In this document: positions 53,001-62,568 of the stretch, one piece after another
How the letters are laid out: every line of letters begins with the position of its first letter
How positions within the stretch are numbered: the first letter of the stretch is position 1
Assembly (NCBI GenBank): GCA_944321345.1
Contig: CALUKY010000016.1
Coordinates: 1 to 64,000, forward strand
Reading direction: 5' to 3'
Length of the DNA: 64,000 bases
Source: an uncultured Paraprevotella sp.
Lineage (GTDB): Bacteria > Bacteroidota > Bacteroidia > Bacteroidales > Bacteroidaceae
Notes under the pieces: model-generated
The model's input: only the letters and a program-made list of their open reading frames with translations
What the model was told of the DNA's origin: nothing
Database searches by the model: none
Position numbers and translations under genes: made by a program

Positions 53001-53444
53001 TCATTCAACTACCGTATAGGAAACCAGATTATTAATATGGCAAGAATGCAGGCTGAAGATATGTTGAACAACAACAATCAGAGCCAGGCAACTAAGTGGA
53101 GATGGAGAAAGAACGGTGATGTTACCGAGATTCCACGTGCTATGAACAGTAATGCGGCTGATCGTAGAACATATAACGCTTTAGCTAGTGACCGTTATGT
53201 GGAAAATGGAGATTACTTGCGTTTCCAGTATTTGCGTTTGGGGTATACTTTTGACGCTAAGAAAATCAAGAAGATTGGTCTGAGTTCATTAAGCATGTCT
53301 GCTTCTGCAAACAACCTGTGGGTATGGAGCAAGTACACAGGTACTGACCCTGATGTGACTACTTCTGGATGGGGCGTTGCTACAGACAGTAACAAAACAC
53401 CGCGTTCTAAGTCATTTACAGTAAGTTTAAACGTTGGTTTCTAA
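50055..53444 (+). CDS. SusC/RagA-type TonB-linked outer-membrane protein (1)
   Basis: 1129 residues. Signal peptide (MNKIKILLLMIACFVTGAAMAQ; the ATG at 50064 is an alternative start to 50055), then a carboxypeptidase-like regulatory domain (about 25-100). The TonB plug contains LRGTTTINGNAEPLIVVDG and the family signature PEDIAEIEVLKDASATAIWG near 230-250, and a 22-strand barrel ends in NVGF. Calcium-type loops are visible (INHDGQINALD). It imports a large ligand through the outer membrane using TonB energy, with the SusD lid encoded 11 bp downstream. Ligand unknown. Confidence 0.92.
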   Translation: MDAMNKIKILLLMIACFVTGAAMAQQRRISGTISDDFGGIMMANVTEVDANNRIVSATTTDMNGNFTMTIKNPKNRLKITYMGFHDHVEVIGNKSVFKVKMKDASRTLDVVEVVHKKKTVSNGLSIPEREISVARQKFNMDEMQGLSFESVDEALQGKIAGLDIVANSGNLGAGTTMRLRGTTTINGNAEPLIVVDGHIFELPDNAQEIDFENLDNEEQFSTLLQVNPEDIAEIEVLKDASATAIWGSKGANGVLSIKTRRGKRGKTRVNFSYRFSGNWQGQGMNLLDGDGYTMMLKEAYFNPKQDATSSKMLELDYNTAYPYIFNNYNKNTDWVDAVTQFGKAHNYYVTLTGGGEKATFRIGVGYDKESGTIIKQNLDRFTTRLALDYYVSDRIKFSSNFSLSFTDNHKNYDDILARAYKAMPNMSIYEYNSDLDNPQKTGKFFNMLPLTTTQGYQNGYTSANLSDMYSNGNPVAIANEAWKREQQFNITPQFSVEYKFLGKDDDQTQLNYTGDVQMQIYNTSENTYFPASLTNNKWYDGINSASNREYKSMQFTTRHDLAFYPRFNNEDHVLSALLRFEMTSGTSNDQSLSSRGIPSGLTDPTLDAFLTACSTSPGEWRSLSYTGSIHYSYKSKYSLTATFRTDGRTDFGAGKKFGHFPGISGRWNIIDEKFMKPLRGWMSMLAFRPGWGIVGNVVGGGYNQYNRYADFGSYNNNGAIKPENLRLASLQWEKTSSWNIGFDLGLWDDLITMALEIYDKKTTDLALQGVRIPSHTGFSSLAWQNVGTMRNKGWELYVNTSRFARVGKFSMKLNANIAQNINQIEEMDASVLESLNKDFDYTNENYLGRVQIGNALGSIYGFRFKGVYAYDYDHNGYTEVSRRTYGDNTAAAAQERGDNYTCPIAYDANGNMITDAKGNPLPMYFNYGDTDYQFQGGDVIYEDINHDGQINALDIVYLGNSNPKCNGGFGVDFYYGNWSLSASFNYRIGNQIINMARMQAEDMLNNNNQSQATKWRWRKNGDVTEIPRAMNSNAADRRTYNALASDRYVENGDYLRFQYLRLGYTFDAKKIKKIGLSSLSMSASANNLWVWSKYTGTDPDVTTSGWGVATDSNKTPRSKSFTVSLNVGF

Positions 53445-53455
53445 AAGTGTAAAAA

Positions 53456-55216
53456 ATGAAAAATCATAAAAAAATAAAATATGCTGCATTGTTAGGATGC
53501 ATGGCATTGGGAACGACACTTACTTCATGCAACGAATGGTTGACTCTTTATCCAATGGATAAGATTGTAGAGGAAAACTTTTGGGAAGATAAAAAAGATT
53601 TGGAGAGTGTTCGAAATGCAGCTTATGTAAATATGATCTCCAGTGCCTGTATGGAGCGATATATGGTCTGGGGTGAGTTGAGAGGTGATAATTTTGATAA
53701 GAACCCTGGAGGTGATCTGCAATCAGAATTACAGGATATACTGAGTGTGGATTTAAAACCATCAAATAGTTATTTTGATTGGTCATCATTCTATTCAACC
53801 ATTAATTATTGCAATAAAGTTTTGCAACATGGACCGGAAATTCTGAAGAAAGACAATAGCTTCTCCGAATCAGATTGGGAGCAAATGCGTGCAGAGATGG
53901 TTACGTTGCGTGCCTTGAATTATTTCTATCTGATTCGTACTTTTGACGAAGTACCCATGGTATTCCAGGCTATCAATGACGATAGTGAGGTAAAAGCATT
54001 AAAGGCAACTCCTCAGGATGTACTTTTGGATTCCTTGGTTTCTCAGATGGAATATATTGTTAAGATCAATAAGCTTCCTCCAAGTGCATCTACGACTGAC
54101 GGATTTATTACAGATCAGGCAGTTCATACAATCTTGGCTGATTTGTATTTGTGGCGCGGTTCATATTACGAAACACGTGATAAGGCAAAAGCTGATTCAA
54201 ATTATCAGGCTTGTATTAATCATTGTGATCGCGTGATTGCTCTTAAGGATGCTGAATATCAAAAGAACAATACCAGTGGAAGCTTCCCTTCTATGGGCGG
54301 AGGATCAACTTCTGATAGTGACAATCCTTATCATCTGATTCAGAACAAAGGTATTGAAGGAGTAGGTCTTACTCAGTCTAATGCTTATAATGAGATTTTT
54401 GGAACCAAGAATTCTTTTGAGAGTATTTTTGAACTTCAGTTCGACGGAACTGTAAATTCTAATTCCCTGATCTCAACTTATTATCGCAACAATGATGGAG
54501 CGACACGTTTTTATCCGACCAATATTGCCGTAGCACTTTCATCAACTCCTGATGACGCCAGTAATAATGCTCTGTATTCTAAGACAGACTTAAGACGTTG
54601 GGCTACGCTTCAAAAGATTGATGAAGACGTTCATGCGATTGTGAAATATGCTGCAAGTAGTATTGACCAGCCTTCTTTGAAGGATAATACAAATACTGCA
54701 GGTAGAAATGAGCCTTTTTACTCGTTGCGTGGAACACAGAATGCGAATTGGATATTCTATCGTTATACAGATGTATTGCTTATGAAAGCTGAAGCCATGT
54801 GTATGATAGGTACTAATTTGAAGGGCGCTTTTGAATTGGTTCAGGCTGTGAATGAGCGTTCTAATCCTTATGCAACCCAAGAATCTGACAAGTTGCCTGC
54901 TTCTTTGGCAAGTAACAAAACGGATCTTGAAGGATTGATTTTGCGAGAAAGAAATCGTGAATTCTTCGGTGAAGGAAAACGATGGTTTGATTTAGTACGC
55001 TATGCCATGAGAAAAGGCGACACGGAAGGTCCTTCTAAGGCTTTTGCTATTTTTGGTAAGAAGTTTGTCGGATCAAACGCTTCGTTGGCCAAGAATAAGT
55101 ATATGCAAGGAATGAAAGTAATGTATTCTCCTTATGCAGAGTCTGAAATTAAGGCTAATCCTTTGTTGGTTCAGAACCCATTGTGGAATGATCAAAGTAC
55201 AATTCAAAAAAAGTAA
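53456..55216 (+). CDS. SusD/RagB-family lipoprotein (1)
   Basis: 586-residue nutrient-binding lid. Lipobox Cys25 (TLTSC-NEW) and the typical mature start LTLYPMDKIVEENFWEDKKDLES. Helical TPR-like segments include EMVTLRALNYFYLIRTFDEVPMV and DVLLMKAEAMCMIG. The C-terminal family motif LRERNREFFGEGKRWFDLVRY is present. SusD caps the SusC barrel and hands over the ligand. Pairs with the SusC just upstream. Confidence 0.92.
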   Translation: MKNHKKIKYAALLGCMALGTTLTSCNEWLTLYPMDKIVEENFWEDKKDLESVRNAAYVNMISSACMERYMVWGELRGDNFDKNPGGDLQSELQDILSVDLKPSNSYFDWSSFYSTINYCNKVLQHGPEILKKDNSFSESDWEQMRAEMVTLRALNYFYLIRTFDEVPMVFQAINDDSEVKALKATPQDVLLDSLVSQMEYIVKINKLPPSASTTDGFITDQAVHTILADLYLWRGSYYETRDKAKADSNYQACINHCDRVIALKDAEYQKNNTSGSFPSMGGGSTSDSDNPYHLIQNKGIEGVGLTQSNAYNEIFGTKNSFESIFELQFDGTVNSNSLISTYYRNNDGATRFYPTNIAVALSSTPDDASNNALYSKTDLRRWATLQKIDEDVHAIVKYAASSIDQPSLKDNTNTAGRNEPFYSLRGTQNANWIFYRYTDVLLMKAEAMCMIGTNLKGAFELVQAVNERSNPYATQESDKLPASLASNKTDLEGLILRERNREFFGEGKRWFDLVRYAMRKGDTEGPSKAFAIFGKKFVGSNASLAKNKYMQGMKVMYSPYAESEIKANPLLVQNPLWNDQSTIQKK

Positions 55217-55222
55217 ACAGAG

Positions 55223-57406
55223 ATGAAACTATTAAATAATACGAAGCATAAATGGATGCGTGGTCTGGGACTTGCATGCATCGGACTTGCGGTCTTTTCC
55301 GGATGTCGCGAAGAGATCAACAAGGATGACTTGTATACATTTACCGGAGAGACTGTCGGTAGCTTTTTGGAAAAGAACGATTCCCTCTTCAGTAACTATG
55401 TCGCTTTGCTTAATACAGTAAGATTGAGCGACCGTACTCAGTCAACAGTTTCTAACTTGTTGACCTCATACGGACACTATACTTGTTTTGCGCCGACAAA
55501 TGAGGCTGTTCAGAATTTCTTGGATCAAGCTTACAATGACGGTAAATTTATTTCAAAAGATTTTGCCGTATTGCTCGATTCTGCAAAAGCTGGAAAGCAT
55601 TTAGGTGATTCTTTGGCGAAAGTAATTGTCTTTAACAGTATTATTAACTGTGGAGGCAATACAGCTTATTCAACTTCATTGTTCCCTGGAAATAACGGTG
55701 TATTTTCTTTACCGAACATGAATGACCGTTATTTGACAACTACGGCCGATACGGTTAATGGAGTATCTTATTTCTTTGTATTGGAGGACTGCCGTGTTGA
55801 CTATAAGGATATTGAAGTTGAGAATGGATATATTCATGGTGTTAATAAGGTCGTAGCTCCTTCAAACTCTTCAGTTACAGATTTGTTTGGAGGTATTAAG
55901 AATATGACTTTATTTACAACTTTGTTGGAGAAGACCGGATGGATCGATTCCATGAGTATTGATAAATATCTGGATTTGGAGTATGAAGAGATCTATAAAG
56001 ATTTGGATCTGAGTACGGCCATTCCTACTAAAATCGGTACTCAGAGTGGTGCAAATGCCTTATTGCCGGAACATAGAAAATATGGGTTTACTGTATTTGC
56101 TGAGACAGATGATGTATTGTCGAAGGAATTGGAATTGGATAAACCGGAGGAACTGATCACCAAGTTGAATGAGTATTTGAAAAAGCAGTATGCGTTCATG
56201 GGTTCAGAGGTTACTTTCGGTACTTCTGATGAAGATTTGAAAAAGCCGGACAATGCGATCAACCAGTTTGTGTCTTATCACCTTTTGCCGGTTGCCTTGG
56301 CTTCCAATCAGCTGGTGAACCATTGGAGTGAAAAGGACTTTGATGTTGAGGAAGCAAAGAAGGGTAATATTATTATCACTATTCCGGTGTATGAGTATTA
56401 TGAAACCATGAATCAGCCGGGAGCCCCTCGCCGTTTGCTGAAGATTTATCAAAGTAAGTCAAGTAATGGTGTTCGATTGAACCGAAAACCTGATATGGAT
56501 TTGACAACATATCAGGAAAAAGGTGTTGTAGATGGTTTGGAAGGTGCTTTGGTAAACACATCTCAAGAATCTGAGGTAAGTATGTCTACAGCATTAAACG
56601 GATATATTTATCCAATCGACCGGATTTTGGTATACAATGAGGATGTTGCAGAGAAGGTTTTGCGTGAACGTTTGCGTTTTGACTGGGCATCTTTGTTACC
56701 GGAGCTGATCAACTTGGGTTACAGACGCCCGATGACGACATATTCAAACAATAAGACTCTGATTTACTTCCCACCTTCATTCAAGTTGAAGAACGTTGAG
56801 CGTAGTCCGTACACTGTATTCACTTATTTGAGTGGTGTGAACGCAACAGCCTGGAGCGATTATCAGGGAGATGAGGTCTTTGTTGTAGGAAACTATGATG
56901 TAACCTTGACTCTTCCTCCGGTACCTTATGACGGTACTTACGAAATTAGATATGCGGTTTCAGGAAATCCTGAGCGTGGTATGTGTCAGGTGTACTTCGG
57001 AGAGAAAGGAACAACTTTGGCCCCGGTAGACGTTCCGATGGATTTGCGTATGCCTTATGCAGGTCCTGGTGGAACTGGAGGTCTGACTGTACTGAATGTG
57101 GGCTGGGAAGTAGAAAACAAGGATGATCCCGCCTATAATGAAGAGGTTGCCAAGAATCTGAGAAATAATGGTTGGGTAAGAGGACCTCGTTATTATAAGA
57201 CTCCTACATCAGGTGGTATGGCTTACGATAATGCAGCATGCAACCGAAAGATTTTGACTCAGTCATATATGGAAACCGGAAAGACATATTGTTTGCGTTT
57301 CAAGTCTGCTTTGGATAATACGCAAACGGAGTTCTTCTGTGATTATATTGAGATTGTTCCGAGTGAGATTTATGCTCATCCAACTATTCCAGAGGATGAA
57401 TGGTAA
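55223..57406 (+). CDS. Fasciclin (FAS1) domain lipoprotein (2)
   Basis: 727 residues. Lipobox Cys28 (AVFSGC-REE). The first FAS1 unit has YTCFAPTNEAVQNFL and ENGYIHGVNKVVAP (about 80-220), the second GFTVFAETDDVLSKEL and NGYIYPIDRILVYN (about 290-475). The C-terminal ~230 residues are a separate beta-rich part (YTVFTYLSGVNATAW... VPYDGTYEIRYAV) that could be a ligand-binding module. 6 bp after SusD, 17 bp before the third FAS1 gene. Confidence 0.83.
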   Translation: MKLLNNTKHKWMRGLGLACIGLAVFSGCREEINKDDLYTFTGETVGSFLEKNDSLFSNYVALLNTVRLSDRTQSTVSNLLTSYGHYTCFAPTNEAVQNFLDQAYNDGKFISKDFAVLLDSAKAGKHLGDSLAKVIVFNSIINCGGNTAYSTSLFPGNNGVFSLPNMNDRYLTTTADTVNGVSYFFVLEDCRVDYKDIEVENGYIHGVNKVVAPSNSSVTDLFGGIKNMTLFTTLLEKTGWIDSMSIDKYLDLEYEEIYKDLDLSTAIPTKIGTQSGANALLPEHRKYGFTVFAETDDVLSKELELDKPEELITKLNEYLKKQYAFMGSEVTFGTSDEDLKKPDNAINQFVSYHLLPVALASNQLVNHWSEKDFDVEEAKKGNIIITIPVYEYYETMNQPGAPRRLLKIYQSKSSNGVRLNRKPDMDLTTYQEKGVVDGLEGALVNTSQESEVSMSTALNGYIYPIDRILVYNEDVAEKVLRERLRFDWASLLPELINLGYRRPMTTYSNNKTLIYFPPSFKLKNVERSPYTVFTYLSGVNATAWSDYQGDEVFVVGNYDVTLTLPPVPYDGTYEIRYAVSGNPERGMCQVYFGEKGTTLAPVDVPMDLRMPYAGPGGTGGLTVLNVGWEVENKDDPAYNEEVAKNLRNNGWVRGPRYYKTPTSGGMAYDNAACNRKILTQSYMETGKTYCLRFKSALDNTQTEFFCDYIEIVPSEIYAHPTIPEDEW

Positions 57407-57423
57407 TCTAAATTTTTGAAATT

Positions 57424-59127
57424 ATGGAGAAAGAATATATGAGACTATTTAAAAAGGGCATTTTGGGAGCAGCTGTTATTGCGGGCTGCTCCGCCTGCTC
57501 CGACACGATAGATGATCACTATGCTGTATCTGATGGAGTTGCTACAAAGACTTTGTGGGAGCAAATCAAGGCACAGCCGAATTTAAGTGATTTTGCAGAA
57601 GTTTTGGAGAAGGTTCATTATTATAGCAATGAAACCAAGTCAAGCGGTTTGACCTATAAAGATATTTTGCAGCAAAATACAAAGATGACTGTTTGGGCAC
57701 CGGTGAATGGAAGTTTCGATAAGAACAAGTATCTTAACGATCTTGAAACTGATGAATATAGTGTTGACCACCGTTTTGTTCGCAATCATATCAATACCTT
57801 TGCTCGAAATATCACAGGTAATGAAAACGATTCCATTACGATGCTGAACTCCAAGTTGAGCGTGTTGAGCAATACTGATAAAACTTTTAAGGGAGTAGAA
57901 GTCGTTCAAAGCAATATTCCGGCAACTAATGGAGTGCTGCATAAATTGGCTAATGATGTGGAATTTTTGGATAATTTGTATGAGTACATGCAGGTCACTC
58001 CGAATGTAAGTAGCCTTTATCAGTACTTTAAGGATCGTGATACAACATATATTGATGAGTACCAGAGTGTTCCCGGAGGTATTGGTGAAGATGGAGAAAT
58101 CACTTGGGCTGATGAAGTATGGGTAACAGAGAGTAAAGCTTTTAATTATTCATTCCTATACAGAGGGGAAACCTGGGATGGTATTTCTGCGAATTTGAAA
58201 AATGAGGATAGTACGTTTGTTATGGTTATGCCTACCAATACTGCTTGGAACAAGGCTATTGCAAAAACTTATCCTTATTACAAGTATATGGCTTTCCCAT
58301 ACACAAATAAGGATGACAAAAATGCACAGGCTGAAACCGTAAATCCGGATACTTTGCAGAAGTATCAGGCTATGATGTCTATTGTAAACCGTTTGGTTTT
58401 TAGTCCAAACCGTCAGAAGGACTATACTTTGGAGGATTTCGGACATACTGACTCTCTTTTTACAACACGAGGAGAAGTAGTAGATACTCCTTACTGTAAT
58501 GATATCTTCCGTGGTATTGAACCTATAAGACTGAGTAACGGCTATGCATATCTGACAGATGATTATCGTTACAATGTGGCTAGCGATATTGAGTTTGAGG
58601 GAGAATTGAGTCTGTTTCAGTATATGACAGATATTGTATCGTCTCGATTGGAAGTGGCCACTATATATCAGCAGAATCCGAAGATTGAGGGTTCTGTTAG
58701 TGGAAAGTCATACGCCTATACAATTGAGAAGGTTTCAAATACTCCGACAGAGGTTGCGTTCAAGTTACCTTACATTTTGTCTGGAAAGTATGATATCTTT
58801 GCGGTAATTTTGCCTGAGAACATCAGTATACAAGATACTGCAAAAACTGTTTTGCCTTTGAAATTTAATGCTACATTGAACTATTATAATGGAACTTCTG
58901 AACTCGAAGAATCAAAGGAAACAGAAGATCTATTCAGCAATGTGGAAAAAGTAGATACTATTCCATTGTTTACAGATTTTCAGTTCCCTGTAGCTTATAA
59001 AGGCATTTCTGGAGCTTATCCGACCTTGAAACTGATGGTAACAGCCAATTCTCGTGACTTGAATAAGAAATACACCAACAGAATTTGTGTCGACAAGATC
59101 ATTTTGAAGGCAAAAGAAGAAGAGTAA
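57424..59127 (+). CDS. Fasciclin (FAS1) domain lipoprotein (3)
   Basis: 567 residues. The short signal peptide has Cys at 22 and 25 (AGCSACSD), either of which could be lipidated. A FAS1 domain has KMTVWAPVNGSFDKN and NGVLHKLANDVEFL (about 80-180). A second, degenerate unit starts at TFVMVMPTNTAWNKAI (about 260). The C-terminal part is beta-rich without a recognised motif. Encoded between FAS1 (2) and the second SusC; the organisation suggests one surface complex. Confidence 0.78.
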   Translation: MEKEYMRLFKKGILGAAVIAGCSACSDTIDDHYAVSDGVATKTLWEQIKAQPNLSDFAEVLEKVHYYSNETKSSGLTYKDILQQNTKMTVWAPVNGSFDKNKYLNDLETDEYSVDHRFVRNHINTFARNITGNENDSITMLNSKLSVLSNTDKTFKGVEVVQSNIPATNGVLHKLANDVEFLDNLYEYMQVTPNVSSLYQYFKDRDTTYIDEYQSVPGGIGEDGEITWADEVWVTESKAFNYSFLYRGETWDGISANLKNEDSTFVMVMPTNTAWNKAIAKTYPYYKYMAFPYTNKDDKNAQAETVNPDTLQKYQAMMSIVNRLVFSPNRQKDYTLEDFGHTDSLFTTRGEVVDTPYCNDIFRGIEPIRLSNGYAYLTDDYRYNVASDIEFEGELSLFQYMTDIVSSRLEVATIYQQNPKIEGSVSGKSYAYTIEKVSNTPTEVAFKLPYILSGKYDIFAVILPENISIQDTAKTVLPLKFNATLNYYNGTSELEESKETEDLFSNVEKVDTIPLFTDFQFPVAYKGISGAYPTLKLMVTANSRDLNKKYTNRICVDKIILKAKEEE

Positions 59128-59141
59128 TCCTTTTCAAAAAA

Positions 59142-62100
59142 ATGAAGACAATGAAAAAAAATATGAGCAATAACTTTATACAGTCGGTTTTGAAAGCCAG
59201 TGTTTGTCTCTTTGCTTTATCAGGTGCAAATGCTGTTCTGGCCCAAGAAGCAGTAGACGCTGCAGAACCAGCCAAGACTGACTCTGTTGCGACACCCAAG
59301 AAAGCTCCTCAGTATAAAATGAAGGAGGTTACCGGTAAAATTTATGATGCAGCAACCGGTATGCCTATGAGTGGTGTCATGATTCAAGCTTTAAATAATC
59401 CTTCTTATTCAGCTTTGACCGAAGAAGATGGATCTTACAAGGTTGAGGTACCAGTTTTTGTACACGCTCTTTATGTTTCTGCTCCGGATTATAACCCGAT
59501 ACAGATTCCTGTAAAGAAAAGTGGCGTGGCCAATGGTTCTTTAAGTAGTAGCAAGTTCAAGAGTTTCTATCAGGATGGAACGGTTATTACAGCCCAAAGT
59601 ACAGTTAATTTGGCAAATTCCAGCGCTTTGAGTGCAGAAACTGAAATCCAGAATCAATTGGCGGGTGATGTGCGTAGCATTAATCGTAATGGAACACCGG
59701 CGCAGGGAGCCTATATGATGGTGCGTGGTATTCACAGTTTGAATGCCAATAATCAGCCTTTGATTATCTTGGATGGTAATATGATCGACATGCAGAACGA
59801 CCGTACCAGTCTGCACGTGGGTTATGTCAATAATGTTCTTTCCGGTTTGGATCCTGAGGATATTGAAAGCATTCAGATTTTGAAAAACGGTACAGCTCTG
59901 TATGGTGCCAAAGGAGCAAATGGTGTGATCTTGATCAACACCAAGCGCGGAAAGAGCATGGCTACGAAGATTAATGTAAATATCTATGGTGGAGTAGTGC
60001 TGAAACCGGAAACAATCAATATGATGAATGCGGAGCAATTCCGTTCATTCTTGGGAGATATGTTGGGAGATCAGGTTAAAGGAACTACTTCATTGACACA
60101 GATACCTTTCTTGAATCAGGATCCTAATTACTTCTGGTATCCACTTTACCATAATGAAACGGATTGGGATAAGGAAATGTATCGTACGACAATGACCCAA
60201 AATTATAAGGTAAGTGTTGAAGGTGGTGATGATGTTGCCATGTATAACCTTTCTTTGGGATATTCACAGGCGAATTCTGCGATGAAGAACAATGACTTCA
60301 ACCGTTTGAACCTGCGTTTCAATACCGATATCAAGATTGCCAAGAACCTGTCAACTGTCATGGATATTGCCTATTCACGTATGGCATATAATATTTTGGA
60401 CAATGGATGGGCTGAAAGCTATGCTGATCAGAATATTGCGGCAACGAACGTTTTGGGTTTGGTGCAGACTCCATTCTTGAGTAAATATGGCTATTATATC
60501 GGCCCTGATAATAAACTCCATGAGAATGTGATTTATGCAGGTAAGTATGCTTCTGATGCTACAGATGTTTTGGAAAATCCATTCATGTATGCTTCATCTT
60601 ACGGATCTAATACGGTATTGAACAACCCGTACTGGATTCTGGAAAATGGTAGAGGAGAGGAGAAAAATTTTGCCGAGTTGACTCAGTTCAATTTGAATGT
60701 AATGCCTAAATGGCAGGTAACCAAGAATTTTTCTATTTCAAACCGTTTCAATTATGCTTTGAGTAGAAATAATGAAAAGTATTACTTGCCTCTTAATGGT
60801 ACTTCACCTTACCTCTTGGAGAATTTGGGTACGGTAACCAGTGTGCTCAAATCACAGTTTACTAAGGAGACCACGTTGAATAATGATTTCCGTTTGGATT
60901 GGGGTAATACTTATGGAGCTCATGATATTCACTTGTTTGGAGGTTGGAGATATAACAACTATTCTTATTCATACAGCTTCCTGAAAGGATATGACAATAC
61001 CAATGATAAGATGCCAATCCTGAATTATGGTAGAAAATATATTCAGTATAGCGGAACCAACGACAATTGGTCGGATATGGCTTATTATGCGAATGCTGAT
61101 TATAATTTCATGAACCGTTATTTCATTCAGGCATCAGTTGCGGCCCAGGCTTCTTCCCGTTTTGGTAATAATACGGAACAGGGATTCCAGGTGGCAGGAG
61201 TTAGTTGGGGAATATTCCCTTCTGTACAGGTTGGATGGTTGATTTCTTCTGAGAGATGGTTCCCGTCAATTAAGGGTATTAATTATTTGAAATTGACTGG
61301 AGGATATGATATCACAGGTAATGATGATATTAACTATTATGCTGCAAGTACCTATTGGACTTCAGAAAAATATCTCCGTGAGTCTATCGGTCTTGTCATG
61401 AAGAATATTGATAATCCGAAAATCCAATGGGAAACAACAACTCAGTACAATGTTGGTTTGGAAGGAAGTTTCATCAATAACCGTTTGCAGGCTGGAGTTA
61501 ACTTCTATTGGGCAAATACAGATCATCTGCTCGTAAAAGAGAAAGTTAGTTACATGACCGGTTTGGACGAATATTGGACAAACAATGGTGCCCTGAAGAA
61601 TACTGGTTTCGAGGTTAATGCCAATGCAATTCTGGTAAATCGTAAAAACTGGAAATGGCAGTTGGGTGCTACTGTGGGACATTATAAAAATGAGATCACA
61701 GCTTTGCCTTCATCTGATGTGATTGAGATCAAGGATTACAAGAATGAAAAAGTTGTAAGCACTATTCAGGGTTACACTTCTTCTATCTACGGTGAAGACA
61801 ACGTGCTGACAGCTGTTGGACATGCTGCAGGAGTATTCTATGGATATCAGACTGCCGGTGTTTTTGCTTCTGATAAGGATGCGAAATGCTATAAGAATCC
61901 GACAACCGGTGAAATGGAATACCTGAAGTATCCTACCGGTTTGGCTGAAGAAAGTCTAGCTTCAAAGAATTTCCAGGCTGGTGATGTTCATTTTGTCGAC
62001 CAGAATGGTGATGGTTGGATTACCGAGGCAGATAAAGTGGTTATCGGTAACCCGAATCCGGATATTTATGGTAATATCTACACCATGTTGAGCTTCAAGA

Positions 62101-62555
62101 GATTGACATTGAATGTTAATTTGAAGTATTCTTTGGGTAATGATGTTTATAACTATCAGCGTTCTAAGATTGAAGGTGGAAACAGCTTCTACAATCAAAG
62201 TGCGGCAATGGTGAACCGTTGGACTTACGAAGGACAGCAGACTGATATTCCACGTGCTTGCTATACTAGTAGTGATAATTGGAGAAATAACGAGCGTTTC
62301 TCAGACCGTTGGATTGAGGACGGATCTTATCTGAAGATCAAGAATATCCGTTTGACTTACGATATTCCGGTTTCTACCACTTGGTTGCAAGGACTGAAGA
62401 TTTGGGGTGAAGCAAATGATGTCTTCACATTTACCAAGTATTTAGGTGTTGATCCTGAGATCTCAGCTTCAAACAACATTCTGTATCAGGGTATTGACAA
62501 CGGTATGATGCCATTGACCCGTAGCTTTAATATTGGTGTTTCTATTAACTTGTAA
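59142..62555 (+). CDS. SusC/RagA-type TonB-linked outer-membrane protein (2)
   Basis: 1137 residues from the ATG at 59142, 14 bp after the previous stop (an ATG at 59151 is also possible; upstream in-frame codons overlap the FAS1 gene). Signal peptide ends near AVLAQE, followed by an acidic/Lys-rich spacer. Then a regulatory domain (KEVTGKIYDAATGMPMSGVM, about 60-140), a plug with MVRGIHSLNANNQPLIILDG, and a barrel ending NIGVSINL. The usual LKDASATAIYG signature is contracted to LKNGTALYGAKGANGV. A Ca-type loop VDQNGDGWITEADKVVIGNPNPD is kept. Its partner SusD follows. Confidence 0.9.
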   Translation: MKTMKKNMSNNFIQSVLKASVCLFALSGANAVLAQEAVDAAEPAKTDSVATPKKAPQYKMKEVTGKIYDAATGMPMSGVMIQALNNPSYSALTEEDGSYKVEVPVFVHALYVSAPDYNPIQIPVKKSGVANGSLSSSKFKSFYQDGTVITAQSTVNLANSSALSAETEIQNQLAGDVRSINRNGTPAQGAYMMVRGIHSLNANNQPLIILDGNMIDMQNDRTSLHVGYVNNVLSGLDPEDIESIQILKNGTALYGAKGANGVILINTKRGKSMATKINVNIYGGVVLKPETINMMNAEQFRSFLGDMLGDQVKGTTSLTQIPFLNQDPNYFWYPLYHNETDWDKEMYRTTMTQNYKVSVEGGDDVAMYNLSLGYSQANSAMKNNDFNRLNLRFNTDIKIAKNLSTVMDIAYSRMAYNILDNGWAESYADQNIAATNVLGLVQTPFLSKYGYYIGPDNKLHENVIYAGKYASDATDVLENPFMYASSYGSNTVLNNPYWILENGRGEEKNFAELTQFNLNVMPKWQVTKNFSISNRFNYALSRNNEKYYLPLNGTSPYLLENLGTVTSVLKSQFTKETTLNNDFRLDWGNTYGAHDIHLFGGWRYNNYSYSYSFLKGYDNTNDKMPILNYGRKYIQYSGTNDNWSDMAYYANADYNFMNRYFIQASVAAQASSRFGNNTEQGFQVAGVSWGIFPSVQVGWLISSERWFPSIKGINYLKLTGGYDITGNDDINYYAASTYWTSEKYLRESIGLVMKNIDNPKIQWETTTQYNVGLEGSFINNRLQAGVNFYWANTDHLLVKEKVSYMTGLDEYWTNNGALKNTGFEVNANAILVNRKNWKWQLGATVGHYKNEITALPSSDVIEIKDYKNEKVVSTIQGYTSSIYGEDNVLTAVGHAAGVFYGYQTAGVFASDKDAKCYKNPTTGEMEYLKYPTGLAEESLASKNFQAGDVHFVDQNGDGWITEADKVVIGNPNPDIYGNIYTMLSFKRLTLNVNLKYSLGNDVYNYQRSKIEGGNSFYNQSAAMVNRWTYEGQQTDIPRACYTSSDNWRNNERFSDRWIEDGSYLKIKNIRLTYDIPVSTTWLQGLKIWGEANDVFTFTKYLGVDPEISASNNILYQGIDNGMMPLTRSFNIGVSINL

Positions 62556-62568
62556 AACATTGAGTATA

